A stretch of DNA of 64,000 nucleotides, from NCBI GenBank assembly GCA_050951365.1, contig JBMNIX010000012.1, positions 120,769 through 184,768 on the forward strand, written 5' to 3'. Positions within the stretch are counted from its first letter, which is position 1. Each line of letters opens with the position of its first letter. The position numbers and the translations under genes were made by a program. Below the pieces are notes generated by a model that ran no database searches, was not told the DNA's origin, and was given only the letters and a program-made list of their open reading frames with translations. The stretch comes from JAAYHG01 sp012735455 (GTDB lineage: Bacteria; Bacillota; DTU030; DUMP01). Below, piece by piece: positions 1 through 9,616 of this stretch.

Positions 1-1349
1 CAGGATACCTGGCAGGACAACTTAGGCTAGCGCGTGCCGGCCAAGCACTGGGTCCTGTCTGGGCAGCGGGTGTACCAGTACCTGTCATCTGAGCCTAACC
101 TGCAGCAGTTCCTGCCCCGTGCTCTGGCAGGCCTTCAGTACAACAACCGGGTAGATCCCCTGCCGCGAACACTAGCCCGGCAGCTCTATGGTACGCCTGT
201 GCGCACCTAGTGTTACGCGTCTCGAGGGGTTTTGCCGGTTGCCCCTTCAGCCATTTTGCCGTGTACGGCCTTAAACTGCGTGAACGGCAGGAGTATGGTC
301 TTGACCTGCCTTCCCTCGGTCTTTTCACCCACAGTGTTCTGCGACGGCTGACGGAAGACTTGCTGCAGGCTGGACGCGATTTTGCTGACCTTACGCCCGA
401 AGAGACAGAGAGCTTAGTCACCGAGAAAGTGGAAGCGGCTGGTGCCGGAGTTTGCCAGCGGCATCCTGGCCAGCTCGGCTCGTTTCCGCTACCTCAGCCG
501 TAGGCTGACACGCCTTATCAACGGGGCGGTACAGATTTTAGTGGAGCAGGCCCGCCGGGGTGGATTCCGTACCCGGGCAGCCGAGCTCAGATTTGGTTTC
601 GAAGGAGAGCTCCCTGGTCTTACCCTGTCTCTGCCTGAGGGCGGAGAACTTATTCTCACCGGACAGATCGACCGTCTGGATGTGGCTACCGGTGCTGACG
701 GCCGGAATTACTTGAGCATTGTGGACTACAAGAGCAGCGACCATAAAGTCTCCCTGCTGGAGGTTTACCACGGCCTTTCGTTGCAGTTGTTTGTCTACCT
801 GCTGGCGGTGTTAGCAGGCAGTGAGGTCATGGGGTTGACTTCACCTCTGCCTGCCGCTGTTTTCTACTTTACTTTAAACGAAAAAGCTCATCAAGACCAA
901 CGGTCCCGTGACCTTGGAAGAGGGCGGCTCAGCTCAGGTTGAAGGCCTTCCGCTTGGAAGGACTGGTGCGAGCCGATAAGGAAGTGCTTCTCTTACTGGA
1001 CAAAGAGGCGGCCGGCGGCCAGTCCAGTGTCACCGGTATTGCTCTGAAGAAGGATGGTTCCCTCAAGAAAAACCCGCGCTCCATTCCCGATACCGGTTTT
1101 GACCTCCTGCTTAAGTTTGTTCAGGCCAAGGCACAGCAACTGGCCACAGCTATCTTGCAAGGAGAGGCACAGGTGGCCCCGGTAAAGCAAGGAGATGCTA
1201 CAGCCTGTCAGTTCTGCGCTTTGGGCACGGTGTGTCACTTCGATCCCCTGGTGCCAGGAAATGAGTACCGGTTGGTATCGAAACAGACTTCAGAAGAGAT
1301 CTGGTCACTCCTGGCCAAGGAAGTGCAGAAGGGGGTGCAGGCAGAATGA
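1..1349 (+). pseudogene. addB: AddB helicase-nuclease subunit, C-terminal part, frame-broken
   Basis: This is the C-terminal nuclease half of AddB, partner of AddA in RecBCD-like double-strand-break end processing. Visible in pieces are a CPFSHF motif near 230 (first iron-sulfur Cys), a RecB-type nuclease core around 660-800 (GQIDRLD, then VDYKSS and a Q-L-YLL helix) and a terminal C-x2-C-x5-C near 1207-1233. Together these match the four-Cys Fe-S nuclease of the family. The frame changes at about 208, 226-229, 437, 881-885 and 939; removing one base at each restores a continuous AddB-like reading, and an in-frame TAG lies at 28-30. The 5' part of the gene is outside the window. Its stop overlaps the addA start (ATGA), as expected for one operon. 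It is either a decayed gene or poor sequence; the intact addA next door favours the latter. Confidence 0.85.
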
Positions 1350-4300
1350 ACGGGCAGAAAGCCAAGTGGACCAGCGCACAAGAAGAGGCCATTTCGGCTC
1401 CCGCCGGTAACCTTTTGGTATCGGCTGCGGCCGGTGCTGGTAAGACGGCTGTACTGGTAGAGCGCGTCATTCGGCGAGTGCTGGATCCCAAGGACCCTGT
1501 GGATATAGACCGTTTGCTGCTAGTCACCTTTACTGAGGCGGCCGCGGCGGAAATGCGGCAGCGCATCGGGGCCGCCCTGGGGGCAGCTCTAGCGTCTGCG
1601 CCGGGTAATAACCACCTGGAGCGGCAGCTGGCTCTTCTAGGCCGGGCCTCCATCTCCACTTTGCACTCCTTCTGTCTCCGAGTTGTCCGTCGTTACTTCT
1701 ACCAGTTGGAGCTAGACCCGGCTTTTAGAGTGATGGATGAGGCCGAGGCTGATCTCTTGGCGCACGAGGTGCTAGACAGCCTGTGGGAGGAACGCTATGA
1801 GGCCGAGGTGGAGACAAACGGCCCCTTTATTCAACTCCTGGACTGTTATGGTAATGCCCGCAGCGACGACGACCTAAAAGAATTGGTACTCACGATTCAC
1901 AACTTCAGCCGTAGCCAGCCCTGGCCCGAGGAGTGGCTCAGAAAAACCGCTGCATCCTTCCACGATGCGGATGCTGCTGACGAGGCAACCCTGCCCTGGG
2001 TACGTCCTCTGCTTGCCGTCTCTCTTCAAGAGTTGGGTTCGGCCCTGCTCCTCCTGGCCCGTGCCGCCGAATTAGCCGGCCTACCAGCGGGCCCAGCTCA
2101 GTATCTTTCTAACATCCAGCAGGAGCAGGAGGCAGTGGCGGCTGCAGTCCGAACTGCCCGCTATGGCTCGTGGGATGACCTGCGCGCCTCTCTTGAGATA
2201 GCCTTTGAACCGCTGCCGCGCGTGCACAAAACAGACGATGTGGATCCGGAACTCAAGGAACAGGTTCAAGATCTGCGCGATAGGGCGAAGAAAATCGTGC
2301 GCCAGCTGCGGGAGGGCGTCTATGGGCGTCCGCTCGCGGATCTGGTGGCGGACCTTACCTCCATGGCCCCTATTGTCACGGCACTCTGTGATCTGGTGCT
2401 GGAATTTAGCCGGCGTTTTCAAGCCGCCAAGCGCGCCCGTGCGCGGGTGGACTTCAGCGACTTGGAACACTACGCATTGTCCCTGCTGCGGGACAATGAC
2501 CTTCCCGGCGGCGTCCTTAAGCCATCACCTTTAGCCCAGGAACTGGCCCAGGAATACGCCGAAGTCCTAGTTGATGAGTATCAGGATATTAATCCGGTGC
2601 AGGATGCCATCCTGACCTTGGTTTCCGGCCAGGACGGTCCTTCGCCTCGCCTTTTCTTGGTGGGCGATGTCAAGCAGAGCATCTACCGTTTTCGCCTGGC
2701 TGAGCCCCGGCTTTTTCTCCAGAAATACCGCGATTATCCCAGCGCGCCCGGAGGACGGCAGCGACGCCTGAGCCTGAAACACAACTTCCGCAGTCGTTCT
2801 GAAGTGATAACAGCCGTGAACTTTATCTTCCGGCAGATACTCACCCGGGAGGTTGGCGACTTGGATTATGATGCCGAGGCGGAGCTGGTACCGGGAGCAG
2901 CCTATGCCGAGCCGCCGGCCGGAGCGCGGTTGGCCGGTGGGCCGGTAGAGCTGCACCTTGTGGAGCGCAGTGCCAAGGAAAATCAGGGGCGCGCGGCCCT
3001 AGTTGAGGCTCATGAGCAGCAGGAGGAAGAAGCTGCTCATGAGCCGGTAGACTTGGGCGCCGTGGAAAAAGAAGCCCTGCTTATCGGGCGGCGTATCCGC
3101 GAGATGGTACAGGGTGCCCCAACCCGGCCTGGTCCGGAATTCATGGTTTGGGATAAAGCAGCGGGGTCCTACCGTCCTGTAACCTACCGGGATATTGTCG
3201 TCCTGCTGCGCACCATGCAGGGACGTGCCAACACCATGCTCGAGGTGCTGCGCCAGCTCGAGATCCCTGCTTATGCCGAACTGGGGAGCGGATACTTTAC
3301 TGCACCCGAAGTAGGCACAATGCTTTCCCTGCTCAAGATAATTGACAATCCGCGCCAGGACATCCCCCTGGCGGCTGTTCTGCGTTCGCCGTTGGTGGGG
3401 CTATCGCCTGAGGAATTGGCCCAGGTGCGTTTGGCTGCCCCAGGAGCGGATTTTCACGGAGCTGTTTGGGCTGCTTCCAGCCGTGAGGACTTCACCGGGC
3501 GAAAAAAGCTGCAGCTCTTTCTCGCTCAGCTTCAGGAGTGGCGCACCGCTGCCCGCCGGGGAACCCTGGCCGACCTTATTTGGCGCATCTATCGGGAAAC
3601 AGGCTACCTGAGCTATGTGGGGGCCTTGCCTGCCGGTGCCCAGCGCCAGGCTAATTTGCGCGCCCTTTATGACCGGGCGCGCCAGTTTGAGAGCTTTGGG
3701 CGACCGGGTTTGTTCCGTTTTCTGCGCTTCCTGGAGCGCTTTCAAGCTGAAGAGGGGGACCTGGGGACAGCGCGAGCCCTGGGTGAGAACGAAAATGTGG
3801 TCAGGATCATGAGCATCCACAAGAGCAAGGGATTGGAGTTCCCTGTAGTCTTTGTGGCCGATCTAGGGAAGAAGTTCAATCTAGATGATCTCAAAGGTGA
3901 CATCCTGCTGCATCGGGACCTGGGGCTAGGCCCCGTGGTAGTGAATACCGGGTTGGGGATTAAGTACCCCAGCTTGGCCCACCACGCCATAAAGGCTGCG
4001 AGTCGACAGGAGATTCTGGCCGAGGAGCTTCGGATCCTCTACGTCGCCCTTACCCGTGCCCGGGAGCGCCTCATCTTGGTGGGTTCTGCCAGTGAGCTTA
4101 CCAAACAGCGGCAGCGTTGGACCCAGGCCGCCTGTGCGGAGGGCTGGCGGCTCCCTACCGGCACTCTGGCCAGCGCCAGCAGCTATCTAGACTGGCTTTG
4201 CCCTGCTTTGGTGCGACATGCACAGGGCACACCGCTCAGGGAGGGGAACCTGTGGGTCCGGCCTGATCCCGCCGTGGCTGCTGACCCGGCCAGTTTCCAG

Positions 4301-5170
4301 ATTTTCCTCTATGGACCCGAGGACATGGTGCCACTTAAACAGGCCGTTTGCCAGACGGGGGCAGAGTGCAACCAGGGAGAGATCGCTTCCCAGGTTGAGC
4401 CAGAGCTGCTCGCCGAGGTGAAAAGACGCCTCAGTTGGCGCTACCCAAACCAGACAGCCAGCAAGTTAGCAGCCAAGCTCAGCGTCAGTGAGCTTAAGCG
4501 GCGTGCCCTCTTGGGCCGTGCTCAGGAAGAAGAGGAAGAGCCTGGCAAAGGCTGGCAGCCCTTAGGTTGGACCAGGCAACCCCGTTTTGCCCAGGCGGAA
4601 GAGGGGCTGGCCGGAGCCGAGCGCGGAAGTGCTGTGCACCTCGTGCTGGAGCATCTGGACCTGAGACGCGAACTCAGTGCCTCTGGCATTGCTATCCAGG
4701 TCCAGGAACTGGTGGAGAGGGAGTTTTTAACCCCAGAGCAGGCCGCCAGCGTGGACAGCTTTGCTTTAGCCGAGTTCTTCGCCAGCCCCTTAGGCCGGCG
4801 CCTAACCCTTGATCCCGGCGCTGTGCGCCGGGAGTTACCCTTCAGCCTCTGCCTGCCAGCCCGCCAGGTCTATCTTAACCAAGACCTTACCCCGAGCGAG
4901 GCGGAAGAACTGGTCTTGCTTCAAGGCATCATTGACTGCCTGGTGGCGTTACCTGATGGCTGGCTGCTTCTGGACTTTAAGACGGACCAGATTGGACCGG
5001 CTGGACTTACCGAACGTCTTCCCGGTTACTTAAGGCAGGTTGAGATCTACGCACAGGCTGTATGCCAGCTCACCCAGCGTCCTGTGGTGGAGGCCTACCT
5101 TTATTTTCTGGCCCTAAAGCAAGCCATTCCTGTTCGTTTGCTTACAAAAGAGAGTTCCCTGCTCCCGTAA
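1346..5170 (+). CDS. addA: ATP-dependent helicase/nuclease subunit A
   Basis: AddA is the UvrD-type 3'-5' helicase with a C-terminal RecB-family nuclease, which resects double-strand breaks together with AddB. In 1274 residues, normal for the family (about 1200-1250), one sees the Q-motif and Walker A (SAAAGAGKT, about residues 27-35), Walker B VDEYQDINP near 409, the helicase motif MSIHKSKGLEFPVVF near 822, a late VALTRARERL, and the nuclease motif GIIDCLV with LLLDFKTD near 1195-1212. The ATG overlaps the addB stop, so translation is probably coupled. The frame is fully intact over 3.8 kb, in contrast to addB immediately upstream. An acidic, Glu-rich insert near 545-575 is unremarkable. Confidence 0.96.
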   Translation: MNGQKAKWTSAQEEAISAPAGNLLVSAAAGAGKTAVLVERVIRRVLDPKDPVDIDRLLLVTFTEAAAAEMRQRIGAALGAALASAPGNNHLERQLALLGRASISTLHSFCLRVVRRYFYQLELDPAFRVMDEAEADLLAHEVLDSLWEERYEAEVETNGPFIQLLDCYGNARSDDDLKELVLTIHNFSRSQPWPEEWLRKTAASFHDADAADEATLPWVRPLLAVSLQELGSALLLLARAAELAGLPAGPAQYLSNIQQEQEAVAAAVRTARYGSWDDLRASLEIAFEPLPRVHKTDDVDPELKEQVQDLRDRAKKIVRQLREGVYGRPLADLVADLTSMAPIVTALCDLVLEFSRRFQAAKRARARVDFSDLEHYALSLLRDNDLPGGVLKPSPLAQELAQEYAEVLVDEYQDINPVQDAILTLVSGQDGPSPRLFLVGDVKQSIYRFRLAEPRLFLQKYRDYPSAPGGRQRRLSLKHNFRSRSEVITAVNFIFRQILTREVGDLDYDAEAELVPGAAYAEPPAGARLAGGPVELHLVERSAKENQGRAALVEAHEQQEEEAAHEPVDLGAVEKEALLIGRRIREMVQGAPTRPGPEFMVWDKAAGSYRPVTYRDIVVLLRTMQGRANTMLEVLRQLEIPAYAELGSGYFTAPEVGTMLSLLKIIDNPRQDIPLAAVLRSPLVGLSPEELAQVRLAAPGADFHGAVWAASSREDFTGRKKLQLFLAQLQEWRTAARRGTLADLIWRIYRETGYLSYVGALPAGAQRQANLRALYDRARQFESFGRPGLFRFLRFLERFQAEEGDLGTARALGENENVVRIMSIHKSKGLEFPVVFVADLGKKFNLDDLKGDILLHRDLGLGPVVVNTGLGIKYPSLAHHAIKAASRQEILAEELRILYVALTRARERLILVGSASELTKQRQRWTQAACAEGWRLPTGTLASASSYLDWLCPALVRHAQGTPLREGNLWVRPDPAVAADPASFQIFLYGPEDMVPLKQAVCQTGAECNQGEIASQVEPELLAEVKRRLSWRYPNQTASKLAAKLSVSELKRRALLGRAQEEEEEPGKGWQPLGWTRQPRFAQAEEGLAGAERGSAVHLVLEHLDLRRELSASGIAIQVQELVEREFLTPEQAASVDSFALAEFFASPLGRRLTLDPGAVRRELPFSLCLPARQVYLNQDLTPSEAEELVLLQGIIDCLVALPDGWLLLDFKTDQIGPAGLTERLPGYLRQVEIYAQAVCQLTQRPVVEAYLYFLALKQAIPVRLLTKESSLLP

Positions 5171-5228
5171 GGGCGCGATTCATTGTGCCCTCGGACGACT
5201 GACCTAATCCACACGGGAGGGATGAAAT

Positions 5229-6461
5229 ATGCGAATCCTACACACATCTGATTGGCACCTCGGCCGAGCTTTGCTCGGCCGTTCCCGCCTGCCAGAACAA
5301 AAAGACTTTCTCCAAGAAATCTGTGATCTGGCCCAAGATCAGGCGGTTGATCTGGTGTTGGTGGCAGGAGATGTCTTCGATAGCGGTAATCCGTCTGCCG
5401 AGGCCGAGAACCTATTTTACACTGCCTTGGAACGCCTGGCTGCAGGGGGGCAACGGGCTGCGGTTGTCATTGCCGGGAATCATGACAGCCCGGAGCGCTT
5501 GCGAGCCGCCTCTCCCTTAGCGGAGCGGCTAGGCATCTCCCTCTTGGGCTACCCCGCTGAAGAACTTCGCCCCAGCAGCGAGGGATGCCCTGTACAACGA
5601 GTTGCCTGCGGACCCGGGTGGATGGAGCTGGCGCTCCCAAGCGGTGAGCGTATAGTCATTGTTACTCTAGCCTATCCGTCCGAGGCGCGTTTGGGTGAGC
5701 TCCTCAGCCGCTCTTTGGCCACTAGTGAGCTCAAGGAAGCGTACTCTGCCCGGGTGGGACAGGCCTTAGCCGCCGCCAGCACCAACTTTCGTTCCGACAC
5801 GGTAAACTTGGTGGTGGGCCATATCTACGTTATGGGTGGGCGTGAATCGGAATCCGAACGGGATATTCATCTAGGCGGAGCCCTGGCTGTGGAGCCCAGC
5901 GCGCTGCCCACTACCGCCCAGTATGTTGCCCTGGGGCACCTCCACCGTCCCCAGGCCGTGGGCGCCGCCCCGGTACCCGCGCGCTACGCTGGCTCTCCCC
6001 TGGCTTACTCCTTTTCTGAGGTGGACCAACAAAAAGAGGTGGTGCTGGTGGATGTGGAGCCAGGAACTGTGGCCAATGTGCGCCGGGTGCCCCTGGCCAG
6101 CGGTTTGCCCCTTAAGAGTTGGAGTGCCGACAGCCTGGAGGATTTTTTTGCCTGGGCCGGGGATGAGCGCAACCAGCATGCCTGGGTGGACCTGGAGGTA
6201 AAGGTGCAGGAGCTCCTTAGCCCTGCGGAGATGGCCCGGATTCACCGCGCCCACCCGCGGATTGTACAGGTGCGCCCCGTGCTTCCGGAGGCTGCCGCGC
6301 AGGTGAAACGTGCCCAGCGGACTGCCCTGCCGCTCAGAGAACAGTTTCGCCTCTTTGCCGCCCGTGAACTGGGCGGAGAGCCCAGCGCAGACCTGATAGA
6401 GCTGTTTCTGGAACTTGTGAATCTTGAGCCCGACCAGGAAGGGAAGGAGGTGGAGGCATGA
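5229..6461 (+). CDS. sbcD: Exonuclease subunit SbcD (Mre11-like)
   Basis: SbcD is the Mn-dependent phosphoesterase subunit of the SbcCD complex, which cleaves hairpins and protein-blocked DNA ends. The N-terminus has the Mre11 metal motifs in order: TSDWHLGR (residues 6-13), AGDVFDSGNP near 46, AGNHDSPERL near 82, VVGHIYVMGG near 197 and LGHLHRPQ near 237. Length (410) fits SbcD with its capping domain. The ATG at 5229 follows GGGAGGG at a good distance. The stop overlaps the sbcC start by four bases, so the pair is translationally coupled. It lies 58 bp downstream of addA in the same direction, making a break-repair block. Confidence 0.96.
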   Translation: MRILHTSDWHLGRALLGRSRLPEQKDFLQEICDLAQDQAVDLVLVAGDVFDSGNPSAEAENLFYTALERLAAGGQRAAVVIAGNHDSPERLRAASPLAERLGISLLGYPAEELRPSSEGCPVQRVACGPGWMELALPSGERIVIVTLAYPSEARLGELLSRSLATSELKEAYSARVGQALAAASTNFRSDTVNLVVGHIYVMGGRESESERDIHLGGALAVEPSALPTTAQYVALGHLHRPQAVGAAPVPARYAGSPLAYSFSEVDQQKEVVLVDVEPGTVANVRRVPLASGLPLKSWSADSLEDFFAWAGDERNQHAWVDLEVKVQELLSPAEMARIHRAHPRIVQVRPVLPEAAAQVKRAQRTALPLREQFRLFAARELGGEPSADLIELFLELVNLEPDQEGKEVEA

Positions 6462-9400
6462 AACCCTTAACGTTGATCTTTTCCGGCCTGCACAGCTACC
6501 GTACCCGGCAAGAGGTGGATTTTACCGAGCTCAGTGCCGCTGGTCTTTTCGGGATCTTCGGACCTACGGGAGCAGGCAAGTCCACTGTGTTGGACGCTAT
6601 CACCCTGGCTCTTTACGGGAGTGTGGACCGGGCCAAGGGTGGTAAGACGGGAATCATCAACCAGCTGGAGGATTCCTTGAGCGTTTCCTTCAGCTTTGAG
6701 CTGGGCACGGAGGTATGGCGGATAGAGCGCGAGTACCGGCGCAAGAAAAACGATCCCGAGGGCATCCAGGTTCAGCAGGCGCGCCTTATCCAGATTGCAG
6801 GGGACAAGGAGCAGGTGGTGGCCTCCACTGCCAGCGATGTTGATGCTCGTGTTATTGAGATCCTGGGGCTCAGGAGGGAGGACTTTACGCGAGCGGTTGT
6901 CTTACCTCAGGGTAAGTTTGACGCCTTCCTGCGCCTCACCGCCGGCGACCGGGCCAAAATGCTGGAGTACATATTCGCCCTGGATGATTACGGTGAGGTG
7001 CTGGTGGCCCGGACCCGGGCGGTGCGGGAGACCTGCGAGGAAAAAATCCTGAGCGTTGCTGCCGAGCTGGCCTCCTTGGGTGACGCGACGCCGGTTCGCG
7101 TAGAGCAGGCACGGGAGGAAGTGGCTGCCGCTACCCAGGCGGTGAAGTCCTGGGAGACAAAGTCAGCCGCGGCCGAGAAGCGCTTTCAAGAGCTGGACGA
7201 GCTGCGCCGTCTCTGGGAAGCATATCAGGAGGCAGAACAGCGCCAGGCGGCCCTGACAGCAGAACTCCCTGCACAACAGAAGAAGCTGGCTCTCCTGGCG
7301 GCGGCCCAAAGGGCAGAACCCCTCCGTGATCGTTTGCAGCGAGAGCAGGAGCTTGAGCCCATTATCGACGCAGCCACGGGTAAGGTAGCTGCTCTAGAGC
7401 ATGAGTTTGCCGCTGCCCAGCAGGAGGCGGACCGGGCTGCAGCAGAATTAGCGGCTGCAATAGAGTACCAACAGCAGGAAGGGCCTGCCTTGCAGGACCG
7501 GGTAGCAGAGCTTAAGGAGGCCCTGAGGCTGGCCCTGCAGCGGAAAAAACTCTTAGAGGAGCAGGAGCAGACCAAAAAAGACTGGCTGCGGGTGAAACAA
7601 GAGCTGGATAAGACCAAGGAGCAGGAGGAACAAAACAGCCAGAGACTTCGCCAGTTAGAGACTGAGCTGACCGAGCTGGTCTCCGCTCAGGACAGATTAG
7701 CCCTATCAGCGGAGGAAGAGGAACGCTGGCAGCGGGCAGGGACGACTCTGCAGGCCCTAAGAGAGCGGGAGCGACAGCTTAAGACCTGGTCTGAACACTA
7801 TGACAAGGCCAAGAGGCAGCTGGCGGCCTGTAAGGCTGCCTTGTGGGAGAAGCTGGCAGAACGACTGGCTGTAAGCATAACCAGCACTAGAACTGATGCA
7901 TTGCAGCAGGCAGAAGCTATTCTGACGAGTACAAGTGCCCAGCTTGAAAAGGCGCTAGAGAGCCGCGCACAGGTTTTCTTAAATGGTCAGGCTGCTGCCC
8001 TGGCGGTACACCTGAAAAGCGGGGAACCCTGTCCGGTGTGTGGTTCTACCGATCATCCGAATCCAGCCTCTCCTGGGGAGTATGAGGCTGAATTAGCGGA
8101 CGCCAATGCTTGCTGCCAGGAAGCGGAGGAGAAGCTCAAGGAAGTTCAAAGTTGGTTTGGTGAAGTACGCCGTCTGGCTTTGGAGCTGGAAGCGGAAGAG
8201 CGCAGCCTGGATACCAATCTGACTCCTGGTTGGCAAGCGGCCAGAGCTGCCGTGGAGGAGTGTCAGGCAGAGCTGCGGGGTCTAGTGGGGGACTTGAGTC
8301 GAGAGGAGCTGGAGCAGCGCCTGCGCACTTTGGCCCAGCAGGCCCGTGAACGCCAGCGCCTGGAAAAACTGCGCCGCGAACTTGAGGCGGAGCGCGACAA
8401 CCTCTTGGCGACCAGCCGTGACCTGGCAGGCATCGTGGCGGCCCGTGAGGCACAGCTCAGTGGGCTAAAGGGCGAAGGTGTAGCGCGGGCCAACCAGATA
8501 AAAAATCTTGAGCAGGAGCTGGACAAAATCAGTGCCGGCAAAGATCCAGCTAAACTGCTTCAAGAAACCCAGGCTAACATTACAGCCTTGGAAAAGAAGA
8601 TAGAGCAGGCACGTGTGACCGAAGATAGAGCTCGAGCCACTGCAACACGCCTGCAGTCAGAGCTGGCCGGTGCCCAAAGCCGTTTGGAGACACTTGCAGA
8701 CGAAGTAAACCGCCTCAAGACAGAGCTCGAGGCGGCACTGCTGGCCTCTGGCTTTAGCGATCGGTCCGCGGCGCGAGCAGCCCTCTTGCCTGCAGCCACC
8801 TGTGAAGAGCTGCGCCGTGAGACAGAGGATTTCGGTAACCGTCTCTATCAGGCTCGTATGGAGGCCCAGCGCCTAAAGGAGGAACTTGCTGGGCGGGTTT
8901 ATCACGTGTCAGAATGGGAAACGTCCAAGGTAGAGCTGGAACGGCTTAGAAGTGAGCTTAACCAGGCCCGGGTACATCTGGCCGTGAAGCAGCGCGAACT
9001 TGACCAACTCGAGGCTAACCAGCAACGTTTCCAAGAGTTAGAACAACTAAAGTCCAGGCTAACCAAGCGGCGGGACCTGGCAGCCACCCTGGGGCGATTG
9101 GTGAGCGGACGCCGTTTCGTTGAGTTTTTGGCCGAGGAGTACCTGGCAGACATGGCAGTGGAGGCATCGCGTCGTTTGGGAGCTCTCACCGGGCAGCGCT
9201 ATGCCTTGGAATTGGGGGACCGTGCCGAATTTGTCTTGCGCGATGACTACGCCGGAGGGCAACGTCGTCCAGTGACTAGCCTTTCCGGGGGTGAAACCTT
9301 TCTTACCTCTTTGGCTTTGGCGCTGGCGCTTTCTTCGCAGTTGCAGCTCAAGGGCCGTTACCCGCTTGGCTTCTTTTTCTTAGATGAAGGGTTTGGCAGT

Positions 9401-9580
9401 TTGGATGGTGAGAAGTTGGAGGTAGTACTGCAGGCACTAGAAAAAATGCGCCTGGGGGCCAGGTTGGTGGGGGTTATCAGCCATGTGGCCGAACTGCGTG
9501 AACGCATACCCATCTACCTGGAGGTAATTCCCGCCGAACCGGACGGCAGTGGTAGCTACCTCAAGTTGATAAAGAAGTAG
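6458..9580 (+). CDS. sbcC: Exonuclease subunit SbcC (Rad50-like ATPase)
   Basis: SbcC is the SMC-like ATPase that pairs with SbcD. The 1040-residue protein has N-terminal Walker A (GPTGAGKST, about residue 35), two long Glu/Arg/Leu-rich coiled-coil arms, the zinc-hook CPVCGS near 526 at the turn, the ABC signature SLSGGETF near 942 and Walker B with D-loop FFFLDEGFGSLD near 970. Size and domain order are ordinary for Firmicute SbcC. A GC-rich inverted repeat at 9583-9598 follows the stop, but it lacks a T-run and is only a weak terminator candidate. Confidence 0.96.
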   Translation: MKPLTLIFSGLHSYRTRQEVDFTELSAAGLFGIFGPTGAGKSTVLDAITLALYGSVDRAKGGKTGIINQLEDSLSVSFSFELGTEVWRIEREYRRKKNDPEGIQVQQARLIQIAGDKEQVVASTASDVDARVIEILGLRREDFTRAVVLPQGKFDAFLRLTAGDRAKMLEYIFALDDYGEVLVARTRAVRETCEEKILSVAAELASLGDATPVRVEQAREEVAAATQAVKSWETKSAAAEKRFQELDELRRLWEAYQEAEQRQAALTAELPAQQKKLALLAAAQRAEPLRDRLQREQELEPIIDAATGKVAALEHEFAAAQQEADRAAAELAAAIEYQQQEGPALQDRVAELKEALRLALQRKKLLEEQEQTKKDWLRVKQELDKTKEQEEQNSQRLRQLETELTELVSAQDRLALSAEEEERWQRAGTTLQALRERERQLKTWSEHYDKAKRQLAACKAALWEKLAERLAVSITSTRTDALQQAEAILTSTSAQLEKALESRAQVFLNGQAAALAVHLKSGEPCPVCGSTDHPNPASPGEYEAELADANACCQEAEEKLKEVQSWFGEVRRLALELEAEERSLDTNLTPGWQAARAAVEECQAELRGLVGDLSREELEQRLRTLAQQARERQRLEKLRRELEAERDNLLATSRDLAGIVAAREAQLSGLKGEGVARANQIKNLEQELDKISAGKDPAKLLQETQANITALEKKIEQARVTEDRARATATRLQSELAGAQSRLETLADEVNRLKTELEAALLASGFSDRSAARAALLPAATCEELRRETEDFGNRLYQARMEAQRLKEELAGRVYHVSEWETSKVELERLRSELNQARVHLAVKQRELDQLEANQQRFQELEQLKSRLTKRRDLAATLGRLVSGRRFVEFLAEEYLADMAVEASRRLGALTGQRYALELGDRAEFVLRDDYAGGQRRPVTSLSGGETFLTSLALALALSSQLQLKGRYPLGFFFLDEGFGSLDGEKLEVVLQALEKMRLGARLVGVISHVAELRERIPIYLEVIPAEPDGSGSYLKLIKK

Positions 9581-9616
9581 GGGCGGCCCTTAATGGCCGC
9601 CCTCTCACAATCAGGC

